NCBI GenBank assembly: GCA_026710435.1
Contig: JAPOQZ010000254.1
Location: 1 to 64,000 of the forward strand
Length of the DNA stretch: 64,000 nt
Source of the DNA: a bacterium
GTDB lineage: Bacteria > Actinomycetota > Acidimicrobiia > Spongiisociales > Spongiisociaceae
Direction: 5' to 3'
The notes below the pieces were generated by a model that saw only the letters and a program-made list of their open reading frames with translations, searched no databases and was not told the origin of the DNA. The position numbers and the translations under genes are program-made. The first letter of the stretch is position 1. Each line of letters starts with the position of its first letter. This document shows positions 52,674-61,024 of the stretch, piece by piece.

Positions 52674-53597
52674 ATGAAGATACAGGAAGCGCTCCGCCGG
52701 CAGGGCCTGGTCAATGCGGTGACGCCGGCGGATAGCGACCGCCGATTTCCCGACGGCGCCGAGTTCCGGATCGAGATCCCGAGCGTCGAGGGTCCCACTG
52801 TGCTGGCCGCGGTGGTAGAACAGGCGGATCGGTACGACCTCACCGTCAACCGCATCTCTCAGGGCAGCGGGGGCATGCTACTCGAGGAGGGCGAACTCCG
52901 GGAGATGGCCGCCATCGGCGCAGAGACGGGTCTCGAGGTGTGCCTGTTCACCGGGCCCAAGGCCGGTTACGACATCGGCGCGTTCAGCCGGTCGGAAGAC
53001 GGGCGCAGCCAGTTCGCCCAGATAAGAGGTATGCGCCAGCTGCGGTACGCTGCGGCAGACATCGCCAGGGCTACCGAGGCAGGGATCCGCAGCTTTCTGG
53101 TGGGTGACCTCGGCCTGCTGGCGGTCCTGACCCGGATGCAGGCCGACGGCGACCTCCCCGGCGAGACCGTATGGAAGATCTCGGCCTACATGGGGGTCTC
53201 GAATCCGGCCTCCGTCCGGCTGCTGGAGGAGATGGGCGCCGGATCGGTCAACATTCCGGCAGACGTGACCCTGGAACAACTCTGGGAGATCAGGTCGGCC
53301 GCATCCATTCCCATCGACCTATACCTGGAGACTCCCGACAGTATGGGTCCCGTCGTCAGGGGCCACGAGATCGCCGACTTCGTGGCGGTCGGGGCACCGC
53401 TGCACGCGAAGATGGGCCTTGCCAACGCGGGTGGCGTCTACCCTTCCGGTGGCCAGACGGTCGACACCGCCATTGCCAATGCCCGCGAGAAGGTGCGCCG
53501 GGCTGCCCTCGCTCTGGAATGGCTGAAGAGGGAAAGACCGGCCTCGGTCCAGTCGAAGCCACACGCTGCGGGGCTCGGCATCCCGGTTGTCCCCTAA
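52674..53597 (+). CDS. U32-peptidase-like TIM-barrel protein
   Basis: A 307-residue protein without a signal peptide. VNRISQGSGGMLLEEGELREMAAIGAETGLEVCLFTGP, FLVGDLGLLAVL, VWKISAYMGVSNPASVRLLEEMGAGSVNIPADVTLEQL and LYLETPDSMGPVVRGHEIADFV recall the U32/UbiU-type barrel. The iron-sulfur cysteines of UbiU/UbiV are absent. Its enzymatic role is not established. GGGGAGGG precedes ATG 52674. It is the first gene of a six-gene plus-strand catabolic set under the operator at 52633-52657. Confidence 0.55.
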   Translation: MKIQEALRRQGLVNAVTPADSDRRFPDGAEFRIEIPSVEGPTVLAAVVEQADRYDLTVNRISQGSGGMLLEEGELREMAAIGAETGLEVCLFTGPKAGYDIGAFSRSEDGRSQFAQIRGMRQLRYAAADIARATEAGIRSFLVGDLGLLAVLTRMQADGDLPGETVWKISAYMGVSNPASVRLLEEMGAGSVNIPADVTLEQLWEIRSAASIPIDLYLETPDSMGPVVRGHEIADFVAVGAPLHAKMGLANAGGVYPSGGQTVDTAIANAREKVRRAALALEWLKRERPASVQSKPHAAGLGIPVVP

Positions 53598-53632
53598 GGG
53601 AGTGTGATCCGCGTCATGAGCAATCCGGTGTC

Positions 53633-54490
53633 ATGTTCCGCGACCTCACCCAGCCTGCACGGTCACGTTCATCCATCCGGCGCGGTGTGGGTTCCTCGGT
53701 GAGGCTTCTCTTCGCCGAGTTGACTCGTGATGAGTCCCGAACGATAGCCAGGGACGGCCTGCTGGTCCTACCTGTCGGTGCTACCGAACAGCACGGGCCT
53801 CATTTGCCGGTCGGGACGGACTCGATCGGCGCCGAACACGTGGCACGGTCAGCGGCGGCGACCGTGGCCGACCGGTTCCCGGTAGCGGTGGCCCCGACCC
53901 TCTGGTACGGGTCGTCTCCCCACCACATACCATTCGGGGGCACAATGTCGCTGACCGCCGGAACATTCCTGTCAGTTCTGATGGACCTCGGGCGGTCGAT
54001 CGCCCGCGCTTCCTTCCGGCGGCTCTTCATCGTCAACGGTCACGGCGGGAACCACGAGTTGATCGGTCTCGCCGCACGTGACCTGGCGCTGGAGGAAGGC
54101 ATGGATGTGGCGGCATGCTCGTGGTGGCATCTGGCTGCCGAAGGGCTTGCAGCCGCCGGAGCCCGCGAGATCGGTCGGCTTCCCGGCCATGCTGGTGCAT
54201 TCGAGACGTCGGTGGTGCTGGCGTTGGAGCCTTCGCTGGTACGAAACCCTCGACCCCATCGACCGGGATGGGTTTCATCCGTCGGCTCCATCGACGTGCC
54301 GGTGAGGGTCGAACGTCCGGGAAGCTGGGAGGCGACCGATGGGTTCACCGACAGCCCTGCTGCCGCATCCGAGGAGTTGGGCCAAACCTTTCTGAAGATC
54401 GGCATCGAATCGGTGGCTGCTGCCATGATCGACTTCCACGAGGGTTCACCGAGCGCGGAGGGCACTCCTGACGAAAGGAAGAGGACATGA
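53633..54490 (+). CDS. Creatininase-family amidohydrolase
   Basis: Up to 285 residues. LVLPVGATEQHGPHLPVGTDSIGAEHVA holds the Glu, His and Asp ligands. IVNGHGGNHELIGLAAR and GHAGAFETSVVLAL (His and Glu) complete the two-metal site. The family opens cyclic amides such as creatinine or cleaves formamides. Start ATG 53633 is the longest option; GTG 53699 (VRLLFAEL) is closer to where homologues usually begin. The stop overlaps the M20 gene start (ATGA), tying it to that gene. Confidence 0.88.
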   Translation: MFRDLTQPARSRSSIRRGVGSSVRLLFAELTRDESRTIARDGLLVLPVGATEQHGPHLPVGTDSIGAEHVARSAAATVADRFPVAVAPTLWYGSSPHHIPFGGTMSLTAGTFLSVLMDLGRSIARASFRRLFIVNGHGGNHELIGLAARDLALEEGMDVAACSWWHLAAEGLAAAGAREIGRLPGHAGAFETSVVLALEPSLVRNPRPHRPGWVSSVGSIDVPVRVERPGSWEATDGFTDSPAAASEELGQTFLKIGIESVAAAMIDFHEGSPSAEGTPDERKRT

Positions 54491-55659
54491 GCGACTTGTT
54501 CGAACGGGCCGCCACGGCCATCGACACCAGACGCGTGGTCGACCTGGCCCGAGCCTTGTGCAGCATCTCGTCGGATGATCCCCGAGCGGAGGGTCCACGG
54601 GCGGAAATCATCGCGGATGCCTTGGACCGCGCCGGGGCGGAGGTTCATATAGCGGACGTAGTCGAAGGCCGCCCGAACGTCATAGCGAGGGTGAAGGGTG
54701 ACGGCCGGAGAGCGCCGCTGGTGCTGCAGGGACACATCGACGCCGGCGTGTACCAGACTGGCTGGACCCGACCTGCCCACAGCCCCTGGGAGTCAGGCGG
54801 GCGGCTGTACGGCGGAGGTGTCACAGACATGCTCGGAGGGGTAGCGGCAATGGCTGCGGCTGTCGAGGCTGCGACCGGATTCGGACCCCTTCCCGGTGAC
54901 CTCGTACTCCACGCGACGATGTATCACGATGGCATCGGGCTCGGCTCGAAGTATGCACTGATGACCGAAGGACCCGACGAGGGCTACGGGATCTGCGGAG
55001 AGCCCTCGGATCTGAACATCCATACGGGCAACGGGGGGGCATTCAAGTTCGAGATCACGCTTACCGGGTCTCCCGCGCACGTATCGCGCATGGAGTCTGC
55101 CGTAGACACCCTCCGCCCGGCGGTGGCGGTCTACGACAGGCTCGTAGACCACGAGTTCTCGCACCGACCCGAGCCCCGGCTCCCCGACCTGCCGCGGCTG
55201 CTGGTCGGGGAACTCAAGGCCGGCGACTCACCTGCGGCCGTGGCAGAGTCGGCGACCATCCGTGGTGATCTGCGTTACGTCCCCGGGATGGACAGGGTCA
55301 CAGTCAGGCAGGAGATCCTGGATATTGTCGACGGCGTGGTGCCGGACGAGGTAGCCCGCAGGGTGCGCATCATCGGTGTCCATCAGCCCTTCCTGGGGGC
55401 GACTTCGGGTCCGTTGATCGATGCCATATCGGCCGCCCAGGCCGCCATCGTCGGCCATGTTCCGCGAGTGACCCATGAGTTACCCGGCCAAGCCTTCGTC
55501 ACCGACGCCGCGGACCTGGCGGCGGCCGGACTGGAGACCGTTGTGTACGGCGTCGGGGCCTGGTACTACGCCCCGGACGAGTGGGTCTGGATCGACCATC
55601 TGGCCGGGTCTGCACGTGTGTACCTGGCTGTGGCGGCCATGCTCGGCGCCGATTCGTGA
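54487..55659 (+). CDS. M20-family metallohydrolase (ArgE/DapE-like) with altered active site
   Basis: A 390-residue protein with the M20 domain order. LQGHIDAG (His83, Asp85) and GVTDMLGG (Asp114) are metal ligands, and a lid domain (GNGGAFKFEITLTGSPAHVSRMESAVD) lies in the middle. The DEE motif that holds the catalytic base and a bridging ligand is replaced by YHD (146-148, in MYHDGIGLGS). Either the chemistry differs from classic deacylases or the protein is inactive. Family members remove acyl groups from amino acids. It is coupled to the creatininase gene. Confidence 0.82.
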   Translation: MSDLFERAATAIDTRRVVDLARALCSISSDDPRAEGPRAEIIADALDRAGAEVHIADVVEGRPNVIARVKGDGRRAPLVLQGHIDAGVYQTGWTRPAHSPWESGGRLYGGGVTDMLGGVAAMAAAVEAATGFGPLPGDLVLHATMYHDGIGLGSKYALMTEGPDEGYGICGEPSDLNIHTGNGGAFKFEITLTGSPAHVSRMESAVDTLRPAVAVYDRLVDHEFSHRPEPRLPDLPRLLVGELKAGDSPAAVAESATIRGDLRYVPGMDRVTVRQEILDIVDGVVPDEVARRVRIIGVHQPFLGATSGPLIDAISAAQAAIVGHVPRVTHELPGQAFVTDAADLAAAGLETVVYGVGAWYYAPDEWVWIDHLAGSARVYLAVAAMLGADS

Positions 55660-55696
55660 CCGACCGAGCGGGGCGACCTTCCGGATCCCGGACGGC

Positions 55697-56560
55697 ATGA
55701 TCGTCGACGCCCATACCCATGTCGGCTCCCGCGAGCACTTCAGCCCCCGGTTCGTGGCGGAGATGGTCCGAGCGTGGGGCGAGATGAACTGGCCGGAGGA
55801 CGATCTCGCCGCCCACCGGGAGGCCATGGAAGAGGTCGACCGGGCGATAGTGGTGGCGATGGACGCCCCGGCGGTCGGGATGGTGGTGCCTGATCGGTAC
55901 GTCAGCGAGTACGTGGCATCCCAGCCGGACAAACTGGTGGGGTTCGCGAGCGTCGATCCCAACCGGCCCGACGCGTTGGAGCGCCTTACCTTTGCGGTGG
56001 AGGAACTCGGTCTCACGGGCCTCAAGGTAGGGCCCATCTACCAGCACTTCGACCCGACCTCCCCTCCTGCGATCGCCTTGTTCCGGCGGGCCGAAAAGCT
56101 GGGCCTACCCGTGCTGTGCCACCAGGGCACCACCTTCGTCTCGGACGCGCCGCTGCGCTGGGCCAGACCCTTCCTGATCGACGATGTCGCCCGTGCGTGC
56201 CCGGATCTGCGACTGTTCATCGCCCACCTCGGGCACCCCTGGTGCGAGGAGACGATGGCGGTCATCCGCAAGCACCCCAACCTGTACGCGGATGTCTCTG
56301 CCCTCCACACCAGGCCGGTCCAGTTGTATATGGCGCTGCGGTCCGCAATCGAGTATCGGGCCACCGAGAAACTCCTGTTCGGAAGCGACTTCCCTTTCGC
56401 CACACCTGCCGGCACCGCCGAAGCCTTGCGGTCCGTCAACGACTCGGTAGGCGTGGGCTGGCCGCCGATTCCCACCGAGATCATCGAACAGATCATCCGG
56501 AGTCCCGCGCTACGGGTACTGGGGCTCGAAGATGAAGTAGCCCAGGAGGGTGTTGTATGA
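55697..56560 (+). CDS. Amidohydrolase family 2 (ACMSD-like) metal enzyme, paralogue
   Basis: A 287-residue barrel. VDAHTHVGS (HxH), VLCHQGTTF, FIAHLGHPW and LLFGSDFPF give all the metal positions. GLTGLKVGPIYQHFDPTSPPAIALFRRAEKLG mirrors the gene at 49749-50639. ATG 55697 is preferred; the frame is open further upstream but overlaps the M20 gene. Its stop overlaps the next start (ATGA). The two paralogues flank this catabolic block and may act on related substrates. Confidence 0.87.
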   Translation: MIVDAHTHVGSREHFSPRFVAEMVRAWGEMNWPEDDLAAHREAMEEVDRAIVVAMDAPAVGMVVPDRYVSEYVASQPDKLVGFASVDPNRPDALERLTFAVEELGLTGLKVGPIYQHFDPTSPPAIALFRRAEKLGLPVLCHQGTTFVSDAPLRWARPFLIDDVARACPDLRLFIAHLGHPWCEETMAVIRKHPNLYADVSALHTRPVQLYMALRSAIEYRATEKLLFGSDFPFATPAGTAEALRSVNDSVGVGWPPIPTEIIEQIIRSPALRVLGLEDEVAQEGVV

Positions 56561-57675
56561 GAGTCGAGCGGATACGTACCACGGCGGTGGCTGTGCCCAT
56601 GATCGAGGAACGGATCATCGCCGGAGCCAGGGGAACCCACAGCCGTTCGCCTTTCCTGATCGTCGAAGTGGACACCGACGAGGGTCTGGTGGGTCTCGGC
56701 GAGGTGTCCTGTACACCTCTATGGAGCGGCGAGGACTCTGCCACGGCCCGGCATGTGATCAGCGCCTACATTGAGCCGGCGGTCTCCGGCCTCGATCCCC
56801 GGTCCCCCGAAGCGCTCCAGCCGATGATCAACGGAGCCATCGCCGGTCACTACTTCACCAAGGCCGGGGTGGAGATGGCGCTGTGGGACATCGCAGGCAA
56901 GGCGGCTGGGCTTCCCGTTCATCGGCTGCTTGGAGGGCCGGTCATGCCACGTATCCCCACCAAGTTCTCAGTGACCGGTCGGGAACCGGAACGTGCCGCG
57001 GAGGTCGCCTCCTGGGCAGTGGAGCAGGGCTTCGGAGCGATGAAAGTGAAAGTCGGCAGGGGCGGGGTCAAGGCCGATGTCGCCAGGGTGGCAGCGGTAA
57101 GGGCAGCGATCGGTGACGATGTGGTCCTCGGAGTGGATGCGAACGGCGGATGGAACCGGGGTGAAGCGATCCAGGCCGGCGGACAGATCGCCCCGCTGGG
57201 TGTTTCGTTCATGGAACAGCCGGTACCGGCCCGGGACCTGGCGGGAATGGCCGAGGTGAGGCGCCAGGTCAGGATGCCGGTGGTCGCCGACGAGTCAGCC
57301 GGTACACCCGAAGACGCGGCCCTGCTCGCCGTGAACGAGTCATGCGACATCCTGTCGATATATGTCGGAATGGCCGGCGGGATAGCCTCCGCTCGGAGGG
57401 TGGCGGCCGTGGCCACCTCCTTCGGGCTGGGATGGACCATCGGATCCAACCTGGAACTCGGAATAGCGCTGGCGGCGCATATCCACATCGCAGCCTCGAC
57501 CCCCGGCTTCGATAGGCGTGTCCCAGCCGACATCCTCAGCCCCTTCTACTACGAGGGAGACGTGATCGCCGAGCCTCTCGACGTGAGAGCGGGCGAAGCC
57601 ATAGCCCCTGAAGGTCCCGGGCTGGGCGTGAGTCTCGACCGGGATGCCCTGGAACGCTACCGGGACACCGGTTGA
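56557..57675 (+). CDS. Enolase-superfamily enzyme (MLE/dipeptide-epimerase-like branch)
   Basis: A 372-residue protein. MKVKVGRGG gives the KxK pair, DANGGW the first Asp, MEQPVP and ADESAG the next metal ligands. The second catalytic Lys expected in the muconate-lactonizing branch is missing: the segment reads CDILSIYVGMAGG. A one-base mechanism such as dehydration or ring opening is therefore likelier than two-base racemisation. ATG 56557 overlaps the amidohydrolase stop. Its close neighbour at 57707 is a paralogue. Confidence 0.85.
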   Translation: MRVERIRTTAVAVPMIEERIIAGARGTHSRSPFLIVEVDTDEGLVGLGEVSCTPLWSGEDSATARHVISAYIEPAVSGLDPRSPEALQPMINGAIAGHYFTKAGVEMALWDIAGKAAGLPVHRLLGGPVMPRIPTKFSVTGREPERAAEVASWAVEQGFGAMKVKVGRGGVKADVARVAAVRAAIGDDVVLGVDANGGWNRGEAIQAGGQIAPLGVSFMEQPVPARDLAGMAEVRRQVRMPVVADESAGTPEDAALLAVNESCDILSIYVGMAGGIASARRVAAVATSFGLGWTIGSNLELGIALAAHIHIAASTPGFDRRVPADILSPFYYEGDVIAEPLDVRAGEAIAPEGPGLGVSLDRDALERYRDTG

Positions 57676-57706
57676 AGCGGCCTGAACTGGTCGCACGGAT
57701 GCTGAT

Positions 57707-58831
57707 TTGCGGATAACCGGGGTTGCCGCCACCCCAGTCGAGGTTCCGCGGCTGGCCCGCTTCCAACCCAAGACTGCGCACGGCGCGGTGCGGGCGAGTC
57801 GCTACGTCGTGCTCGAGATCGAGAGCGGTCCGGGAAAGGTGGGAATCGGGGAGATCACCTGCGATCCACTTTGGAACGGCGAGGAAGCCACGGAAACGTC
57901 CAGGCTGCTGAACGGTCCTCTCGGGAACGTCCTGCTCGGGGCCGATCCTCTCCAGTGGGCCGATGTGTCTGCCCGGATCGACCGAGCGATTACGGGACGG
58001 CCGTTCCTCCGGGCGGCTGTCGAGATGGCCTGCCTGGATGTTGTGGGGCGACACTTCGGGGAACCGGCCCATGCGTTCTTGGGGGGCGCCTACCGAACGG
58101 AGATCGACACCAAGCTCGTGCTTCCCGCTCGGGATGTGGACACTGTGCGAGCCATGGCTGCGGACGCTGTCGGGCTAGGAGCGACCACCTTGAAGGTAAA
58201 GGTAGGGCTCGGGGTTGAAGAGGACCTTGCCCGCGTCGCCGCGGTCCGCAGCGTTGCCGGACCGGATGTCCGGATCACCGTCGATGCGAACGAGGGCTGG
58301 ACCCCGGAGGAGGCGACCGCGGCGTTCGGCGGCTTGGCCCCTCTCGGCGTGGTTGCGGTCGAGCAGCCGCTGGCGAGAGGATCCGCCGGCGCGTCCGCCG
58401 CTCTCGTCCGGAAGACGTCGATGGCTGTGATGGGTGACGAGTCGATCTGGACGGAGCAGGACGTGGTCGAGGCAGCCCGGAATGGTTCCTTCGATACCAT
58501 CAACGTCTATCCGGGCAAGTGCGGAGGGCTCAGGCGAACGATCCGGATGGCGAGCCTGGCCCGAACGCTCGGGCTGGCGGTCTCCTACGGCTCCAATCTC
58601 GAGCTCGGTATCGGGGCCGCGGCATTGGCCCACACGGTGGCGGCTACGAAGGTTCTGAGCCCGGTCGTGCCTGCTGATCTCATCGGACCGCTCTACTTCG
58701 AGGAAACCATGGTCGAGAACCCGGGCTTCGTGGGATGGCGATCAGCCAGTGTTCCGGCCGGGTCCGGCCTCGGAGTGAGGCTCGACCATGCCGCGGTGGA
58801 CGCTTACCGGATCCGTGAGGGTGCAACTTGA
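57707..58831 (+). CDS. Enolase-superfamily enzyme, second copy
   Basis: A 374-residue protein, similar in order to its upstream neighbour: LKVKVGLGVEEDLARVAAVR (KxK), VDANEGWTPEEA, AVEQPLARG, MGDESIW. Here the strand that lacks Lys in the paralogue reads FDTINVYPGKCGG, with a Lys two residues later. GEITCDPLWNGEEA near residue 50 parallels GEVSCTPLWSGEDS in the other. The start is TTG 57707, the only reasonable codon. The last 28 bases overlap the convergent IclR gene. Confidence 0.83.
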   Translation: MRITGVAATPVEVPRLARFQPKTAHGAVRASRYVVLEIESGPGKVGIGEITCDPLWNGEEATETSRLLNGPLGNVLLGADPLQWADVSARIDRAITGRPFLRAAVEMACLDVVGRHFGEPAHAFLGGAYRTEIDTKLVLPARDVDTVRAMAADAVGLGATTLKVKVGLGVEEDLARVAAVRSVAGPDVRITVDANEGWTPEEATAAFGGLAPLGVVAVEQPLARGSAGASAALVRKTSMAVMGDESIWTEQDVVEAARNGSFDTINVYPGKCGGLRRTIRMASLARTLGLAVSYGSNLELGIGAAALAHTVAATKVLSPVVPADLIGPLYFEETMVENPGFVGWRSASVPAGSGLGVRLDHAAVDAYRIREGAT

Positions 58832-59586
58832 TCCGTCGCGCTCCGAACGATAGGGACGGCTTTGAGTGCTCGGACCTGCTCCAGCAGTACTGGCTCGAGT
58901 TCACCCATCGTGTCCTTGTTCCATCGACCGGACGGTCCGGTGATAGAGACGGCTACCGGGTCCAGGTTGCTCCCGAGGCGGAAGCCGAACCCCATACAGC
59001 AGACACCTAGGCGGCCCTCCTCGAAGTCGAGGCTGTAGCCGCGTCCCCGGGTGCGAGCCACTTCAGCCATAAGTACCCCGGCCGAGGTGATCGAAAAGGG
59101 TGTCAGCCCCACCAGGTCGAGTTCCCCCAGCAGTGAACCCAACTCGGGTTCGGAGAGAACCGAAAGGTAAGCCTTGCCGAGCGCGGAGGTATGCATAGCG
59201 TCCCTGCTTCCCAGCTGGCAGGCAACCCGGAGGGGGTTGGGACTGTCCGCTCTCCCTACGATCAGCATTCGTTGGCCATGGGGCACTGCGACATGCACCG
59301 TTTCCCCTGACATGTCGCGGAGTGTCTCAGCGAGTTGCAAAGCCTGCTGGATCGAGGTTCCTCCAGCTGCGGCCTGCCCGACCGCGCACAGATGCGGGCT
59401 GACCATGTACGATCCTCGATCGTCGAGCACGATCCAGTCGAGTTCGCGCAGCGTATTCAGCAGGCGCAGGGCGTTCGACTTGTGGACCCCGATTTCCGAC
59501 GCCACATCGTCGAGCCTCACCCTTCCCTCCCTAGCCACGTACTCGACCGTACGAACGGCCCGGGCCACAGTCTCGATCAAGACCAC
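58804..59586 (-). CDS. IclR-family transcriptional regulator
   Basis: A 260-residue regulator. Residues 1-65 form the winged helix (VARAVRTVEYVAREGRVRL, GVHKSNALRLLNTLREL), and the rest is the IclR effector domain (SALGKAYLSVLSEPEL, GRGYSLDFEEGRLGVCCMGF). GTG 59586 has GGGAGG 5 bases upstream, which makes it the best start; ATG 59664 would add a short cysteine-rich leader. It lies between a catabolic operon and an importer, both carrying the same operator design, so it is the likely controller of both. The effector is probably a substrate of the pathway. Confidence 0.88.
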   Translation of the reverse strand: MVLIETVARAVRTVEYVAREGRVRLDDVASEIGVHKSNALRLLNTLRELDWIVLDDRGSYMVSPHLCAVGQAAAGGTSIQQALQLAETLRDMSGETVHVAVPHGQRMLIVGRADSPNPLRVACQLGSRDAMHTSALGKAYLSVLSEPELGSLLGELDLVGLTPFSITSAGVLMAEVARTRGRGYSLDFEEGRLGVCCMGFGFRLGSNLDPVAVSITGPSGRWNKDTMGELEPVLLEQVRALKAVPIVRSATDQVAPSRIR

Positions 59587-59670
59587 TGTTCCTCCCCAAC
59601 GGCGGCAACAGCACAGTACCCGATCGAGTCGCGGAGAAAAACCTTCGTACGAGTGCTCGCTCATGATCAC

Positions 59671-59700
59671 TTGACACGTTCGAGAGCCGGGCACCACAAT
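59671..59700 (+). promoter_or_regulatory. Promoter of the PotD-like lipoprotein operon
   Basis: TTGACA (59671-59676), an 18-base spacer and CACAAT (59695-59700). The operator follows at once, in the same arrangement as at 52.6 kb. Confidence 0.6.
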
Positions 59701-59706
59701 GACTAA

Positions 59707-59731
59707 CGCAAACCGGTTGCGCAGAGCGCAA
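59707..59731 (+). promoter_or_regulatory. Three-half-site operator candidate, site 3
   Basis: CGCAA-ACCGG-TTGCG-CAGA-GCGCAA. TTGCGC-AGA-GCGCAA within it is a perfect palindrome. It lies between the iclR gene and the divergent importer gene, so it could serve both. Confidence 0.72.
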
Positions 59732-59777
59732 TCACGTTGACCATGTGGAGATAGAACCCTTCACGGAGGAGGACTCG

Positions 59778-60989
59778 ATGACGATTCGAGGACGCGTTGT
59801 TATCACGCTTATGGCGCTCGCTCTCGTGGTGGCGGCCTGCGGTGAGGACGAGCCTGCACCGACGACGGCGGCTGCCACAACAGCTGCACCCACAACAGCC
59901 GCCGCAACTACTGCGGCACCTACGACCACCGAGGCGATGGTCGAAGCCATGGGCGCATGTGAAGGAGCAACTCTGAGCTTCATCGGGCTTGACGGCGAAG
60001 CCGGAGAGGTCGAGCTCGAGGCATGGCGCGGCGAGCACGGCGTCGCCTTGGAGACCAACTGGCCCGGCAGCTGGCCGCAGTTCGTGGCGGCCATCAAGGT
60101 TGGTGACGTTTATGACCTGGCAACGATCGCCTACCATGTCGGTCCCCGGCACATCGAGGCAGGCCTCTTCCAGCCGATCGACACTTCCAGGCTGGAGAAC
60201 TGGGACAAGATGTTCCCCGGGCTCAGGGAGAACTCGTCTCTGCGGGGTGCGGATGGTCAGGTGTACGGCGTGCCGATCGCGTGGGGCGACGGGCCTTTCA
60301 TTTACCATCCCGGACGGGTACCCAATCCTCCCACCTCGATCACCGAATTGATGGAGCCTGAGTGGGAAGGGCGCTTCACGATCTTCGACTCTCCGACCCT
60401 CATCTTCTCGATGCTGGCGGTGGCGAACGGGTTCGACGACGGCGTGGGTGATCGCACCAACATCACCGGAGACCAGCTTGAGGTTGTGAAGGACCAGGCA
60501 CTGCAGATCGTTCGTAACGCCTCCGCATTCGCCAATGGCTATCGCGACGCGACCGATGTCATGGTTGCGGGCGACTCCGACCTCAATGTCAACGGCTGGG
60601 AGGCCATGCTGACATGGGCAGAAGAGCAGGGCGAGACCTTGGACTTTGCCTTCTTCGAAGAGTCCGGTGGCGGCGGTTGGTGGGACGGGCTCGCCATTCC
60701 CGTCACAGCAGACGACGTGGACTGTGCCTACGAGTACATCGACCTGATGATCTCCGATGAGATCAACGCCCAGGTGGGCGAGAACCTGGTGTCCGGTGTG
60801 GTCAATGCCAACTCGGCAGAAATCGCCGGTCCGGGAGCTCAGATATACGACTACGACCTTGTGCGGACCGACACTTCGTCCGTTTCCTTCCGGAACGCTC
60901 AGCCGCCTGAGGACGAGGAGGCACCCGAGGGCATCTCGACGATCTCCGACTGGCTGGACGCTTGGGAGGAGATCAAAGCCGAGGCGTAG
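59778..60989 (+). CDS. PotD/PotF-type ABC transporter substrate-binding lipoprotein
   Basis: A 403-residue binding protein. The signal ends in LVVAACGED (lipid Cys21), followed by a Thr/Ala/Pro repeat linker of about 35 residues. The mature domain has the spermidine/putrescine-type pattern with GVPIAWGDGPFIYHPG and WWDGLAIPVTADDVDCAYEYIDLM. Ligands of this class range from polyamines to other small cations and organic acids. GGAGGA precedes ATG 59778. Two permeases and an ATPase follow in order. Confidence 0.88.
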   Translation: MTIRGRVVITLMALALVVAACGEDEPAPTTAAATTAAPTTAAATTAAPTTTEAMVEAMGACEGATLSFIGLDGEAGEVELEAWRGEHGVALETNWPGSWPQFVAAIKVGDVYDLATIAYHVGPRHIEAGLFQPIDTSRLENWDKMFPGLRENSSLRGADGQVYGVPIAWGDGPFIYHPGRVPNPPTSITELMEPEWEGRFTIFDSPTLIFSMLAVANGFDDGVGDRTNITGDQLEVVKDQALQIVRNASAFANGYRDATDVMVAGDSDLNVNGWEAMLTWAEEQGETLDFAFFEESGGGGWWDGLAIPVTADDVDCAYEYIDLMISDEINAQVGENLVSGVVNANSAEIAGPGAQIYDYDLVRTDTSSVSFRNAQPPEDEEAPEGISTISDWLDAWEEIKAEA

Positions 60990-61024
60990 GGACTACGCCT
61001 GACGGTGTCACCCTTCGACGTAGG

